Source: an uncultured Spirochaetales bacterium (lineage in GTDB: Bacteria > Spirochaetota > Spirochaetia > Sphaerochaetales > Sphaerochaetaceae). From it: a stretch of DNA of 39,468 nucleotides. Below the pieces are notes generated by a model that ran no database searches, was not told where the DNA came from, and was given only the letters and a program-made list of their open reading frames with translations. The translations under genes and the position numbers were made by a program. This document shows, one piece after another, positions 31,272 through 39,468 of this stretch (positions are counted from its first letter, which is position 1; every line of letters starts with the position of its first letter). Location: contig CALXOK010000018.1 in the NCBI GenBank assembly GCA_944390025.1, positions 1-39,468 on the forward strand, written 5' to 3'.

Positions 31272-32930
31272 TCATTTCTCTTCAAGCAGGCTCCTTGCAT
31301 GGGCGGTGGAAATCTCATTCACCTCTCCTGAAAGGAGCCTTGCTGTCTCATCAACCCTGTCCTGTCCGCTTATTTCCCCGATCATGGAAACAGTGCGTCC
31401 ATCCTCTTCCTTCTTGTATACAAGGAAGTGCTGGCTGGCACGTGATGCAATCTGGGCAAGATGGGTTATGGCTATCACCTGATGAGTGCGGCTTAGCTTC
31501 TCAAGCTCGCCTGCAACCGAATGAGCGACGACACCGCCAAGGCCTGAGTCTATCTCATCAAACAGAAGTGTCTCGACTTCATCCTCCCTGTTAAGCGCAC
31601 TTTTGAGTGCCAGCATGATTCTGGAAAGCTCTCCTCCTGAAGCAATCTGGCTTATAGGTCCGGTTTTCTCTCCCTTATTGGCGCAAAGGAGGAACACGAC
31701 ATCATCAGCTCCGTCACTTTCCGGCTTCTTAGGCTCAATAGAAATTGTGAAGACAGCATCCTTAAGTCCGAGAGCTGAGAGGTTCTCCTGAATGACCTTG
31801 CCAAGGGAAGAAGCACACGTTCTTCTTTTCTCAGATAGAACTCCTGCTTTCTCATTCAAATCGGCCTCGGCTTTTTCCATACGTCTTCTGCTGTCAGCAA
31901 TAAGGTCATCAAAGTTCTCTATTGCTGCAAGCGCACTGCGGTATTCTTCACGCTTTGCGATGACACTTTCAAGAGAGCCGCCGTATTTTTTCTTTAAGCG
32001 CTGCAATTGTGCCAGCCTTGCGCTCTTCTCTTCCAGCTCCTCAGCGCTGAAAGTGATGGAAGAAAGGTATTCGCTGATTGATGATGCGATATCTTCAAGC
32101 TCGATTGAAGCCGATTCAATCCTCTCACGATAGGAATCAAGAGACGGGTCAGCCTTTGTCGCCTTTGATATAGAGCTCAGGCATCTTCCAATCAGAGAAA
32201 GGGCCCCGATATCAGATCCGCCCTTCAATGCCTGCTGGGCTTCCTCAAGTTCCCCTGTCAGCACCTCGCTCTGGCTTATCAGCTTCAGCTGTCCGGAAAG
32301 CTCGTCATCCTCCCCTTCCTTCACATCCGCCTTCTCAATCTCCTCAAGACAGAAAGCCATGTAGTCAGAATCCTGACTGGCCTTCTCATTCTCCGCAATC
32401 AGACGGTCATGTTCCTTTCTGGCATCCATCAGCTCATCATAGGCTTTCTTATATGCTGTGATTTCAGAAGAATCATGAGCGGCTTTGTCAAGCAGGGAAA
32501 GCTGGACATGCTTTCTGAGAAGGGACTGATGTGCATGCTGGCTCGAGACATCAACAAGCAATGCCCCAAGTTCTTCAAGCGTCTCACGTGTGACGCTTAT
32601 TCCATTGACAGTGGTGAGTGAGCGGCCGTTTGCACGCACGATTCGCTGGATTATCAGAGAAGATTCCTCGTCATCAAGCTCCCTATCCTTCAAGAATGCC
32701 TCAACCTCGCTATTCTCCCTGTAAGAGAAAACAGCAGTCACAGAAGCTTCCTTCTCGCCCTGACGCACAACATCGCTCTTGGCCTTCTCTCCCAGTACAA
32801 GCCCGAGAGCACCCAGAATAATGGATTTACCGCTTCCGGTCTCACCTGTAAGAACGGCAAAGCCGGAAGAGAAGTCCATGACAAGATTTCGGATGAGTAC
32901 ATAGTTCCTGACTTCAAGACGCTCAAGCAT
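31272..32930 (-). CDS. recN: DNA repair protein RecN
   Basis: This 552-aa SMC-like protein has Walker A GETGSGKS (29-36) and a central coiled coil. It also has the signature loop ASGGELSRIMLALKS, Walker B TLLFDEIDSGLGG and a C-terminal HQVIAITHLAQIAS motif. RecN works in double-strand break repair. The start ATG overlaps the nadK stop by a few bases. Length and motifs are standard. Confidence 0.95.
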   Translation of the reverse strand: MLERLEVRNYVLIRNLVMDFSSGFAVLTGETGSGKSIILGALGLVLGEKAKSDVVRQGEKEASVTAVFSYRENSEVEAFLKDRELDDEESSLIIQRIVRANGRSLTTVNGISVTRETLEELGALLVDVSSQHAHQSLLRKHVQLSLLDKAAHDSSEITAYKKAYDELMDARKEHDRLIAENEKASQDSDYMAFCLEEIEKADVKEGEDDELSGQLKLISQSEVLTGELEEAQQALKGGSDIGALSLIGRCLSSISKATKADPSLDSYRERIESASIELEDIASSISEYLSSITFSAEELEEKSARLAQLQRLKKKYGGSLESVIAKREEYRSALAAIENFDDLIADSRRRMEKAEADLNEKAGVLSEKRRTCASSLGKVIQENLSALGLKDAVFTISIEPKKPESDGADDVVFLLCANKGEKTGPISQIASGGELSRIMLALKSALNREDEVETLLFDEIDSGLGGVVAHSVAGELEKLSRTHQVIAITHLAQIASRASQHFLVYKKEEDGRTVSMIGEISGQDRVDETARLLSGEVNEISTAHARSLLEEK

Positions 32931-33774
32931 GCATGCCTCCTGACCAGTTCAGCTTGCTGCTGAGGACCTGAGTGTAGTTTCTGACACCTGAAGCTATCAG
33001 CAAAGCCTTGCTCCTGCTTTTCTCAACTATAATCTCGTCCCCTTCCTGAAGCTCAAAATACTGCTGTCCATCAACAGTGAGCATCAGCTCTGTCCTCTGT
33101 CCCTGATCGACGACCATTGTGATGACCTCATTAGCACCAAGAACAAGGGGCCTGTTTGAAAGAGTGAAAGGACAGACAGGCGTGATGATTAAAGCACTCA
33201 TCTCACTGTCGAGAATGGGGCCTCCGGCAGCAAGCGAATAACCGGTGGAACCTGTGGGTGTGGCTATGATGATACCATCTGAGCGGAAGATTCCGGCCTT
33301 TGTCTTTCCGACATAAAGATCAATGTTGACAACCTTTGCGACACCGGAACTTGTGACAACCGCCTCATTGAGCCCTTGACACTGGAACACTCTCTCCTTG
33401 TCGCGCATGACACTGACTTTAAGCATCAGACGGCGTGATATCTTCTCATTGCCGTCAAGTATGGACTGTATGGCAGCCTGCCATTCAGTTGAACTGATTT
33501 CAGTGATGAAGCCGAAGGTTCCAAGATTTACGGCAAGAATCGGGATGCCAAGATTCTGAACAAGACGTGCACAGTAAAGCACTGTGCCATCCCCTCCTAC
33601 ACTGACCAGCAGGTCTGTCTTTATCGAAATGTCAAACTCTTCATCAAGGTTCTCGGTGTGGAAGATTTCAGTCTCAATATTCTTCTGGCAAAGGTAGTCC
33701 TTAATCTGGAGCGCAACGGTACCGCTGTCTTTTTTCCAGGTGTTGGCTACAATCACGACATTCTTCAGTTCCAT
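32923..33774 (-). CDS. nadK: NAD kinase
   Basis: This 283-aa enzyme phosphorylates NAD to NADP. The GGDGT motif is at residues 60-64 and the TPTGSTGYSLAAGGPI motif near 176-191. It lies between recN and the DegT-like gene on one operon, as in other spirochaetes. The C-terminal strand (LMLTVDGQQYFELQEGD) is typical. Confidence 0.95.
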   Translation of the reverse strand: MELKNVVIVANTWKKDSGTVALQIKDYLCQKNIETEIFHTENLDEEFDISIKTDLLVSVGGDGTVLYCARLVQNLGIPILAVNLGTFGFITEISSTEWQAAIQSILDGNEKISRRLMLKVSVMRDKERVFQCQGLNEAVVTSSGVAKVVNIDLYVGKTKAGIFRSDGIIIATPTGSTGYSLAAGGPILDSEMSALIITPVCPFTLSNRPLVLGANEVITMVVDQGQRTELMLTVDGQQYFELQEGDEIIVEKSRSKALLIASGVRNYTQVLSSKLNWSGGMHA

Positions 33775-33785
33775 CGTGTTTCTCC

Positions 33786-34847
33786 TCAGGGCAGATGCGA
33801 GAGCACCTTGTTAAGCGCCTCTATGTCTTTCTGCTGCAGGAAAGGATAAAGCGGGAAGGATATTCCTCTGTTCAGTGCAGCTATTGCATTCGGGAAAAGG
33901 TCAAACCTTTCCTGATAGTGGATACCGACAGTCTTTGAGAAGGTCCTTCTTGCTGACACGTCAAACTTCTTTGCAAAAGCAATCACTTCATCACAGCGCG
34001 AGTTGATGACAACGGGAAAGACATAACCGTTGGCAAGGAAATCGACACTGCGCTGACCAAAAACCTTGTTCTCAGTCTTCATTACCGACTGCATGAACAT
34101 CTTGTACAGCTCATTGCGGCGGGAAAGAAGATCGCCAAGGCTGTTGAGCTGAATGATTCCGAGTGCAGCATTCATATCCGGGAGGTCTGAGTAAGGACTG
34201 TAGACAGATCCGGCTTTCTTGATTTCTTCTATTCTCTCGTCATTCTTCGCAAGAACGACAGCTCCGCCTCCGGTGGAAATGATACAGTCTTCCTCAAAGG
34301 CACATACGACTATATCGCCTGTCATTCCAGGAGCAAGTATCACTGTTGCATCCTCTCCGTTTCCTTCCTGAATCCTTGAGCCGAATGACTGTGTGATATC
34401 TTCAATGACAGGCAGGCCCAGTTCTTTTATATTCTCAAGCCCTACAGGAAGCTGACAAACAGGCTCGTGAAGAAGAATGACACTTCCCCCTTTCTCAAAT
34501 GCACGGCTGATAGATTCATATGAAAGACATCCGCTGTCAGGTGAGATATCTGCAAGAATGAGCGAGGCTCCAAGAGACTCGACAACCTGCTTGTAGAAAT
34601 CAGGAGAGAGAACCGAGACAATGACCTTGTCCCCTTCCTTGACTCCGGCAGCTTTAAGTGCTGTTATCAGAGCTGATGGATATGAGCGGTCAGTGATTCC
34701 GTCTTTGAGGTTCAGATAACCGGCAAGAAGTTTGAGAAACTCCTTCCTTCTGTCCCCGGGACCGATTTTCTCATCAACCATGGTCTGCAGAACAGCATCC
34801 ATGTCCTTACGTCTCAATGTAGGTTTGAAGAATCTTATGAGCGCCAT
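33786..34847 (-). CDS. DegT/DnrJ/EryC1-type aminotransferase fold, PLP lysine missing
   Basis: This is a 353-aa protein with the DegT/DnrJ/EryC1/StrS layout: FFKPTLRRKDMDAVLQTMVD at the start, VIEDITQSFGSRIQ with the conserved Asp, and TGGGAVVLA of the following strand. The PLP-binding lysine expected just before this TGGG segment (family pattern -TKNLTTGEGG) reads FEEDCIISTGGG, so no Lys is present. It therefore cannot form the usual internal aldimine and may be a non-catalytic or altered member. It starts the operon with nadK and recN. Confidence 0.75.
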   Translation of the reverse strand: MALIRFFKPTLRRKDMDAVLQTMVDEKIGPGDRRKEFLKLLAGYLNLKDGITDRSYPSALITALKAAGVKEGDKVIVSVLSPDFYKQVVESLGASLILADISPDSGCLSYESISRAFEKGGSVILLHEPVCQLPVGLENIKELGLPVIEDITQSFGSRIQEGNGEDATVILAPGMTGDIVVCAFEEDCIISTGGGAVVLAKNDERIEEIKKAGSVYSPYSDLPDMNAALGIIQLNSLGDLLSRRNELYKMFMQSVMKTENKVFGQRSVDFLANGYVFPVVINSRCDEVIAFAKKFDVSARRTFSKTVGIHYQERFDLFPNAIAALNRGISFPLYPFLQQKDIEALNKVLSHLP

Positions 34848-34921
34848 GCGCCTATTCTAGCACAGTGAGGCCAAGGGTAACAATTGAGTGTGTCTACTTT
34901 AACCTGCCTGAGGTTTGGATA

Positions 34922-34950
34922 TAAAAACCGGTGCGTTGATAACACCGGTG
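34922..34950 (-). terminator. Rho-independent terminator of the large lipoprotein gene
   Basis: A stem ACCGGTG/CACCGGT (34927-34933 and 34943-34949) with a nine-base loop is followed on the minus strand by TTTTTAT. Confidence 0.85.
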
Positions 34951-34980
34951 GAATTGAACTATTAAAAGAATTGAATGTTT

Positions 34981-36426
34981 CTAATTTGTACCCTGATTCT
35001 GATTTACTGTTATTTTAATTTCATAAGAATCTTTATTAAAATTCCTATCGAACTCAAGATAGAAGTATTCAATATTATCTTTTTCTCTGATGCTTACAGT
35101 TGATTCTCCTGATTTACATGAATTTCTTGAATATCCAAAGCCATTATCAAGTCTGGACATTGTCACCATGCGGACACCTGGAATATTCTCTTCACCATCA
35201 ATACTGAAAGTCAAATCATAGGCACCTTCCGGAGAATCGGTGACAATAAAAGCAACATAACCGCGGCAATTAGAATCTATTTTGACACTATTCATAGGGA
35301 ATGGTTCCTGTGGTATATTATTCAAATCAATTTCAATCGGCTGATAATCACAATCACTCGTATTAATTTCGTTTTCACTTACAAGAACAATCGAACCGTA
35401 ATTCTTTCTTTCGCTATTAACACCACCAACTTCTAAATCAAATAAAAAGTTCTTATCAATTTTTCCCACATAGAAAAGTAGTTCTTTTCTTGTTTCCTTG
35501 AGAGGAATGAGATAAGGCCTCCTGTAACCATTCTCATAACGAGGATTACCTTGATCAAACTGAAGGAAAAAGTTTTCATTCGATAATCCTTCAGCCGGCC
35601 TTACTCTCAAAATATACTTTGTATTGTCACTTTTGGGTGCTTCAACAAGATAAATATTCTCTACATCATCAATAACTTTTTCGTTGAAAATATTAAAATT
35701 CTTTGGATTTTTTAATTTAAGCTCTGATGTGATTCTTCCAGTATTGCTCTTGTAGATGACAATTGCATTGTATATGCCGACATTTTCGCAAGCAGAAAAA
35801 TCGAGAATACCATGCATCTCAGCATTATCAGAGTTTACATAGTTAATCACATCGTTTTTATTTCTGAAAATTCCAAAATCCCTGCTGAGATCACCGCCAC
35901 TCTGCATAGCGTCATAAATAACAACATTTTTAAGATCCAATCCTTTTTCTTTTTCAGCATTCAAATCTACAGAGTAATAACTCTCATAAAGGCGGCCAGC
36001 TCTATTGTCCCAATTTACAACCAGATAGTCATCAACGCCCTCTCTGATAACATGGTCATCATTGTTTGAGGTGATATCATATAAATAGAATCCAGACGCA
36101 ACATTGACTTTTAAATCCTGCGATATATCTATTACACGACTTCCTGATTCATCGGGGAAGAAAAGCCATGTTCCGTAATTTGTCTTGAAAATATTCTTAT
36201 TTGATTCTGTTTCTGTTGTGCTTCTGATCAGGTTTCTTGCTTCAGATTCGTTTATCAGAACAGAGTATAAATGCTCAGAAGTCAGATTTTCTGCTTTAAT
36301 CTTCCCATCCTCAGGTACCGGTTCCCAGTCAATTGAGCTTGGTTCAGGTTTTTCCGTTTCCGGAGACGGACATGATATCATGAGAACTGATAACATCAAT
36401 ATAAAAGCCAGAGCTAACTTTTTCAT
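34981..36426 (-). CDS. Large lipoprotein, unknown
   Basis: This 481-aa protein has a lipoprotein signal (LALAFILMLSVLMISC, Cys at about 19) followed by a Pro/Glu-rich linker. The mature part is beta-rich with many Asn/Asp/Tyr and AT-rich codons, and its C-terminus (DSYEIKITVNQNQGTN) suggests beta-sandwich domains. It may be a surface protein; no family is recognised. The ATG has AGGAGGGG upstream. It has its own promoter-like sequence and terminator, so it is a single-gene unit. Confidence 0.8.
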   Translation of the reverse strand: MKKLALAFILMLSVLMISCPSPETEKPEPSSIDWEPVPEDGKIKAENLTSEHLYSVLINESEARNLIRSTTETESNKNIFKTNYGTWLFFPDESGSRVIDISQDLKVNVASGFYLYDITSNNDDHVIREGVDDYLVVNWDNRAGRLYESYYSVDLNAEKEKGLDLKNVVIYDAMQSGGDLSRDFGIFRNKNDVINYVNSDNAEMHGILDFSACENVGIYNAIVIYKSNTGRITSELKLKNPKNFNIFNEKVIDDVENIYLVEAPKSDNTKYILRVRPAEGLSNENFFLQFDQGNPRYENGYRRPYLIPLKETRKELLFYVGKIDKNFLFDLEVGGVNSERKNYGSIVLVSENEINTSDCDYQPIEIDLNNIPQEPFPMNSVKIDSNCRGYVAFIVTDSPEGAYDLTFSIDGEENIPGVRMVTMSRLDNGFGYSRNSCKSGESTVSIREKDNIEYFYLEFDRNFNKDSYEIKITVNQNQGTN

Positions 36427-36442
36427 CTTCCCCTCCTGTTGC

Positions 36443-36471
36443 TATAAATGCGTATTTTTTTTTTATTGCAA
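36443..36471 (-). promoter_or_regulatory. Promoter candidate of the large lipoprotein gene
   Basis: TTGCAA (36471-36466) and TTTATA (36448-36443) are separated by 17 bases on the minus strand, with a run of ten A residues in the spacer. The start codon follows 16 bases after the -10. Confidence 0.45.
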
Positions 36472-36547
36472 CAATTTATCCTGTTTTAGAGTATTACACA
36501 CGACTCCTGCCGTGTAAACCTTTGAAAACCAGAATGAAGGAATAATC

Positions 36548-36850
36548 TCAGAAAATCAGAGATGAAATATAAACAGCCAGACAGCAACAGCTGGCAACTA
36601 GAGGCAGGCTTCCTTTAATCAAGGAGACTATGATTGCAACACTGAAGCCGATAATGCCCCAGAGGCTGTTTCCGCTTGCCGTTATGATTGCAGGAAAAGT
36701 CATTACTGAAAGTGTCACGTATGGAACGTAATGCAGGAATGATTTTATAAAAACGCTCTTTATCTCATTCTTGAAGAAGATTAGAGGAATCACACGGACA
36801 AGGTATGTGACAACAGCCATCACAAGGATGTAGATGTATGTGTTATGCAT
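36548..36850 (-). CDS. azlD: AzlD-type branched-chain amino acid exporter subunit
   Basis: This 100-aa membrane protein has three to four hydrophobic segments (VVTYLVRVIPLIFF, YVTLSVMTFPAIITAS, IIGFSVAIIVSLI). It matches AzlD, the small partner of AzlC in branched-chain amino acid export. The start overlaps the azlC stop by eight bases. Confidence 0.85.
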   Translation of the reverse strand: MHNTYIYILVMAVVTYLVRVIPLIFFKNEIKSVFIKSFLHYVPYVTLSVMTFPAIITASGNSLWGIIGFSVAIIVSLIKGSLPLVASCCCLAVYISSLIF

Positions 36851-37565
36851 CCTCTCCCTCCTCTTTCACGGGCCAGATGACTGCGGCCAGAGCAGAGATG
36901 ACAAGCGTGAGGATAATTATCTTCACACCATCACTAATATGACTGGAAAGGAACGGAAGAGTGAAGACAAAACTTGAGAGCATCGAGACAATGACGATTG
37001 CCAGAATCTTCCAGTCTTTCTTCGCTGGAGGAATCACAACGGCGATGAACATTGCATAAAGCGCGACGGAAAGCGCGTTGACAATGCTCACAGAAAGAAT
37101 GTCACCGAAGATGATGCCAAGCATCGTTCCCGCTGCCCACATCGGTATGGTGCTGACAGCAAGACCCCATGCGAAATATTCGCTTACAGGCTTCTTCTGG
37201 CTTATTAGTGAGGCGAATATCTCATCAGTTATGTCAAAACCGATTAAGGCTCGTCTTGGGATTGATAGATTGCTGCTAATATGAACGGTCAATGCTGCGC
37301 TCATGAGGAAGTAGCGGATGTTTATCACTGCCTGATTGATTGCCATCTCAATATAAGATCCGCCTGATGCGATGATTGAGACAGCAGCGGCCTCTCCTGC
37401 TGATGTGTTGTTCAAGAGGCTCATCAAAAGGCCCTCCAACGGGCTTATCCCGCTGTTGCGCATGATTATCCCAAGTGAGAATGAAACAGCGAAATAGCCT
37501 ATCCCGATGGGAAGGCCATTCTTCATGCCACGCTGGAACAGATGTCTTTTCTCACTGACGTACAT
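36843..37565 (-). CDS. azlC: AzlC-type branched-chain amino acid exporter subunit
   Basis: This 240-aa inner-membrane protein has about seven hydrophobic helices. The N-terminal GMKNGLPIGIGYFAVSFSLG is the AzlC signature, and NTSAGEAAAVSIIASGGSY follows. With AzlD it exports leucine, isoleucine, valine and analogues. A kduI-side hairpin separates it from the upstream operon. Confidence 0.85.
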   Translation of the reverse strand: MYVSEKRHLFQRGMKNGLPIGIGYFAVSFSLGIIMRNSGISPLEGLLMSLLNNTSAGEAAAVSIIASGGSYIEMAINQAVINIRYFLMSAALTVHISSNLSIPRRALIGFDITDEIFASLISQKKPVSEYFAWGLAVSTIPMWAAGTMLGIIFGDILSVSIVNALSVALYAMFIAVVIPPAKKDWKILAIVIVSMLSSFVFTLPFLSSHISDGVKIIILTLVISALAAVIWPVKEEGEDA

Positions 37566-37575
37566 ACATATAAAT

Positions 37576-37602
37576 GCAGGGACTGGTATGCCCTGTCCCT
37601 GC
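37576..37602 (-). terminator. Hairpin between kduI and azlC
   Basis: A perfect 8-bp stem GCAGGGAC/GTCCCTGC with an 11-base loop lies between the kduI stop and the azlC start. The minus-strand U-tract is weak (ATTTATATG), so it may be only a partial terminator. Confidence 0.5.
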
Positions 37603-37628
37603 CATATTCCTTTTTTCTTTAAAAAACC

Positions 37629-38471
37629 TCAGCGGAGGTCTTCTGTCTTGAGCCAGTCCTGATCGTCGTAGGCACGGTTCTCACCGCACATACCCCAGAT
37701 GAAGGTGTAGTTTGTAGTACCGCAGCCAGAGTGGATTGACCAGGAAGGATTGATGACAGCCTCATCATTGTGCATGACGATGTGTCTTGTCTCACCCGGC
37801 TCGCCCATGAAGTGGAAGACTGCCTGGTTCTCTGGAATGTCGAAGTAGAAGTAGACTTCCATTCTTCTCTCGTGAGTGTGTGCAGGCATTGTATTCCAGA
37901 CAGAACCTTCCTCAAGATGTGTGAGGCCCATTGACAGCTGGCATGTCTCGAGAATGTCCGGATGGATGTACTGGTTGATTGTTCTCTCATTTGAATCCTT
38001 GAGGGAGCCAAGATGCTTGTGAATGGCCTTGTCATAAGGAATGAGAGTTGCGGGGCACGGCTTGTGTGCCGGGCATGTGAGGATGTAGAACTTTGCAGGC
38101 TTTGACTTGTCAAGGCTGCAGAATGTGATCTTCTTTGTGCCCATCGGCAGATAAAGAGCATCATAGTTCTTTACAACATATTCCTTGTCATCAGCCTTCA
38201 CGACACCGTCGCCGCCGATGTTGATTGTACCAAGCTCTCTTCTTTCAAGAAGATAGTTGACACCGAAGTTCTTCCACGGGTCAATGTTTTTCTCGATATT
38301 GACTTCTTCATCAACAGGCATACAGCCCATTGTCACGATTCTGTCGACATGAGAATAAACGGCAGAGACATCATCCTTGTTGAAGATGTTCTGAATGAGG
38401 AACTCCTTTCTGAGTTCTTCTGTGTTCATTCTGCTGAACGGTTCCTTTCCAGTTGAATAGCGGATATCCAT
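37629..38471 (-). CDS. kduI: 5-dehydro-4-deoxy-D-glucuronate isomerase
   Basis: This 280-aa enzyme (EC 5.3.1.17) interconverts 5-dehydro-4-deoxy-D-glucuronate and 2,5-diketo-3-deoxygluconate in the breakdown of pectin and other uronate polymers. Zinc ligands H198, H200, E205 (MPAHTHERRMEVYFYFD) and H247 (SIHSGCGTTNY) match the known KduI site. The ATG shares one base with the stop of the GntR gene (TGATG), so the two form an operon. Confidence 0.95.
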   Translation of the reverse strand: MDIRYSTGKEPFSRMNTEELRKEFLIQNIFNKDDVSAVYSHVDRIVTMGCMPVDEEVNIEKNIDPWKNFGVNYLLERRELGTINIGGDGVVKADDKEYVVKNYDALYLPMGTKKITFCSLDKSKPAKFYILTCPAHKPCPATLIPYDKAIHKHLGSLKDSNERTINQYIHPDILETCQLSMGLTHLEEGSVWNTMPAHTHERRMEVYFYFDIPENQAVFHFMGEPGETRHIVMHNDEAVINPSWSIHSGCGTTNYTFIWGMCGENRAYDDQDWLKTEDLR

Positions 38472-39148
38472 CAGTTCTCTCCTTTAAAATATTTACCTAT
38501 CTTGCTGCTCATTCTTTCCTGTATGCGGTTGACGCCTCCGTAAAGGTGCCGGCTGATGACAGGTCCGACTGAGTCATAGTCCTTATCACGGATTGCGGCA
38601 ATCAGATCCTTGTGATCGCTGACAATCGCCTGATAATCCTTTTCTTCTTTAATATCAAGAATTCTCACCCTTGTATAGTCCACATCGGTGTTGAATATCT
38701 TCCACAGACTGAGTTTTTCTGTAGCTTTGAACCAGATTTCGTGAAGCATCACGTCCAGAGAATAAAAATCATGAGGACGGAAGGTATTCTCCTTGAGAAG
38801 AATTTCCTGCTTTCTGATGACATGATTGACATCTTCCACTAAAAGAGGCTGTTCAAGGTCAATGAAATCCTTTATGACGCTTGTCTCAATTGCGACACGA
38901 GCATATATGAATTCCTTGACAGCTTCAAAGTCAATCAAGGAGACAATGCTCTGCTGATATGGAAGAAGGTCAATGAGATTCTGGTCTGCAAGACGATGCA
39001 GTGCAGTACGCACCGGAGTTCTGGATGCTTCATACTGCTCGCATAGCTCATTTTCAGAAACAGGAGAGCCTGGTTCGAGAGCAAGATCAAGAATCTTATC
39101 CCTGAGATCTTCGTAAATAATGCTTGCCATGTCTTTGGCTGTGCTCAA
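38471..39148 (-). CDS. GntR-family regulator, FadR/UxuR subfamily
   Basis: This 225-aa regulator has an N-terminal winged helix with the GntR signature (PVSENELCEQYEASRTPVRT) and a C-terminal FCD-type helical domain (RVAIETSVIKDFIDLEQP and later HRDL-type helices). It precedes kduI in one operon and probably senses a uronate intermediate. TGTATAC-type repeats lie upstream. Confidence 0.9.
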   Translation of the reverse strand: MSTAKDMASIIYEDLRDKILDLALEPGSPVSENELCEQYEASRTPVRTALHRLADQNLIDLLPYQQSIVSLIDFEAVKEFIYARVAIETSVIKDFIDLEQPLLVEDVNHVIRKQEILLKENTFRPHDFYSLDVMLHEIWFKATEKLSLWKIFNTDVDYTRVRILDIKEEKDYQAIVSDHKDLIAAIRDKDYDSVGPVISRHLYGGVNRIQERMSSKIGKYFKGEN

Positions 39149-39345
39149 TTTCGTAACCTCATTGATGTGCAGTTTCTTAATTATATTAAGCCTGTGTATG
39201 TATACCTGTCAAGGAAATTCAATTCAATATTGGGAATTAAATAAAATTTAAAGGAATGTATACACATAAAATCATTATATAATATTAATAGCATAATTAA
39301 GAATAAAAAATATTATTAACAAATAGAACTCAGATAGAAGAAATA
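39149..39345 (-). promoter_or_regulatory. Promoter/operator region of the GntR-kduI operon
   Basis: On the minus strand a TATAAT (39279-39274) is a -10 candidate. Just downstream of it lies TGTATACACA (39257-39266), and further towards the gene lies TGTGTATGTATACC (39193-39206). The two share the TGTGTA/TATAC core in opposite orientation and fit GntR operators of the TGTATACA kind, so the regulator probably controls itself and kduI. The region is very AT-rich; no gene is seen. Confidence 0.5.
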
Positions 39346-39346
39346 T

Positions 39347-39383
39347 AAAAACAACCTCCCGTCCTGGAAAAAAAGGAGGGAGG
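39347..39383 (-). terminator. Terminator after the 5S rRNA
   Basis: CCTCCC (39355-39360) and GGGAGG (39378-39383) form a stem followed on the minus strand by TTGTTTTTAT. It lies about 20 bases past the 5S rRNA 3' end. Confidence 0.75.
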
Positions 39384-39401
39384 CGTAAAGAAAATAAAAA
39401 A

Positions 39402-39468
39402 CCTGGCAACGACCTACTCTCCCACGGACGAACCGCAGTACCATCGGCGAGGAGGTGTTTCACTTTCG
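39402..39468 (-). rRNA. rrf: 5S rRNA, 3' part (cut by window edge)
   Basis: On the minus strand the sequence contains the characteristic 3' half of 5S rRNA: CGCCGATGGTACTGCGG, then GTGGGAGAGTAGGTCGTTGCC, ending in CCAGG. About 67 bases are present; the rest and probably a 23S gene lie beyond base 39468. Confidence 0.9.

Noticed and set aside
39275..39463. 62-aa frame on the minus strand at the right edge
   Set aside because: It runs through the 5S rRNA 3' region and its terminator and has no protein-like composition.
1..39468. CRISPR array or tRNA genes
   Set aside because: I saw no regularly spaced repeats and no tRNA-like cloverleaf sequence on either strand.

Overview
Layout. The window joins most of an integrated Mu-like (transposable) phage, from base 1 to about 26.3 kb, to a chromosomal segment of its host (about 26.4-39.5 kb). 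The host looks like a diderm bacterium, most probably a spirochaete of the Sphaerochaeta/Treponema kind. That rests on lipoboxes, two GH57 glucan enzymes beside a DUF4912 protein, and a DegT-like/nadK/recN run; it is an inference from gene content, not a phylogeny.

Prophage. The phage is organised divergently, unlike Mu itself. On the minus strand, from about 14.05 kb leftwards, runs the late region. It holds a holin-like protein, coiled-coil lysis-type proteins, DUF2730-like and Mu gp27-like proteins, large terminase, DUF935 portal and a MuF head protein. Next comes a structured 336-bp gap with a terminator, then protease/scaffold, decoration protein, major capsid protein, connector, gpG-like protein, tail terminator, tail tube, a two-frame tail-assembly chaperone, and a tape measure cut by the window edge. 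No tail sheath gene is seen, so a flexible-tailed (siphovirus) Mu-like phage is likely. On the plus strand, from 17.4 to 26.25 kb, runs the early region: small unknown genes, a HAD-like protein, a helix-turn-helix protein, the MuA-type DDE transposase, the MuB-type ATPase, winged-helix and GemA-like proteins, a DUF3164 protein and a last gene. Repeats resembling transposase-binding sites run through the end of that gene into the right phage end.

Lysogeny module. A LexA/CI-type S24 repressor is followed, in the same direction and almost without gaps, by a 307-aa soluble protein and a 153-aa four-helix membrane protein. This is the gene order, size and topology of lambda cI-rexA-rexB, and I read the pair as a divergent RexAB-like superinfection-exclusion system. 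A lone lipoprotein gene on the opposite strand next to it looks like a moron. Other unusual points are two almost completely overlapping coiled-coil reading frames in the lysis region, an A9 run that could fuse portal and MuF protein by -1 frameshifting, and a C-terminal nuclease-toxin-like domain on the MuF protein.

Host flank. A promoter-driven pair encodes a DUF4912 protein and a GH57 branching enzyme, divergent from a second GH57 protein (DUF3536). Then follow recN, nadK and a DegT-like protein that lacks the PLP lysine, a large lipoprotein, azlCD (branched-chain amino-acid export), and a GntR regulator with kduI (uronate catabolism). The window ends in the 3' part of a 5S rRNA gene on the minus strand.
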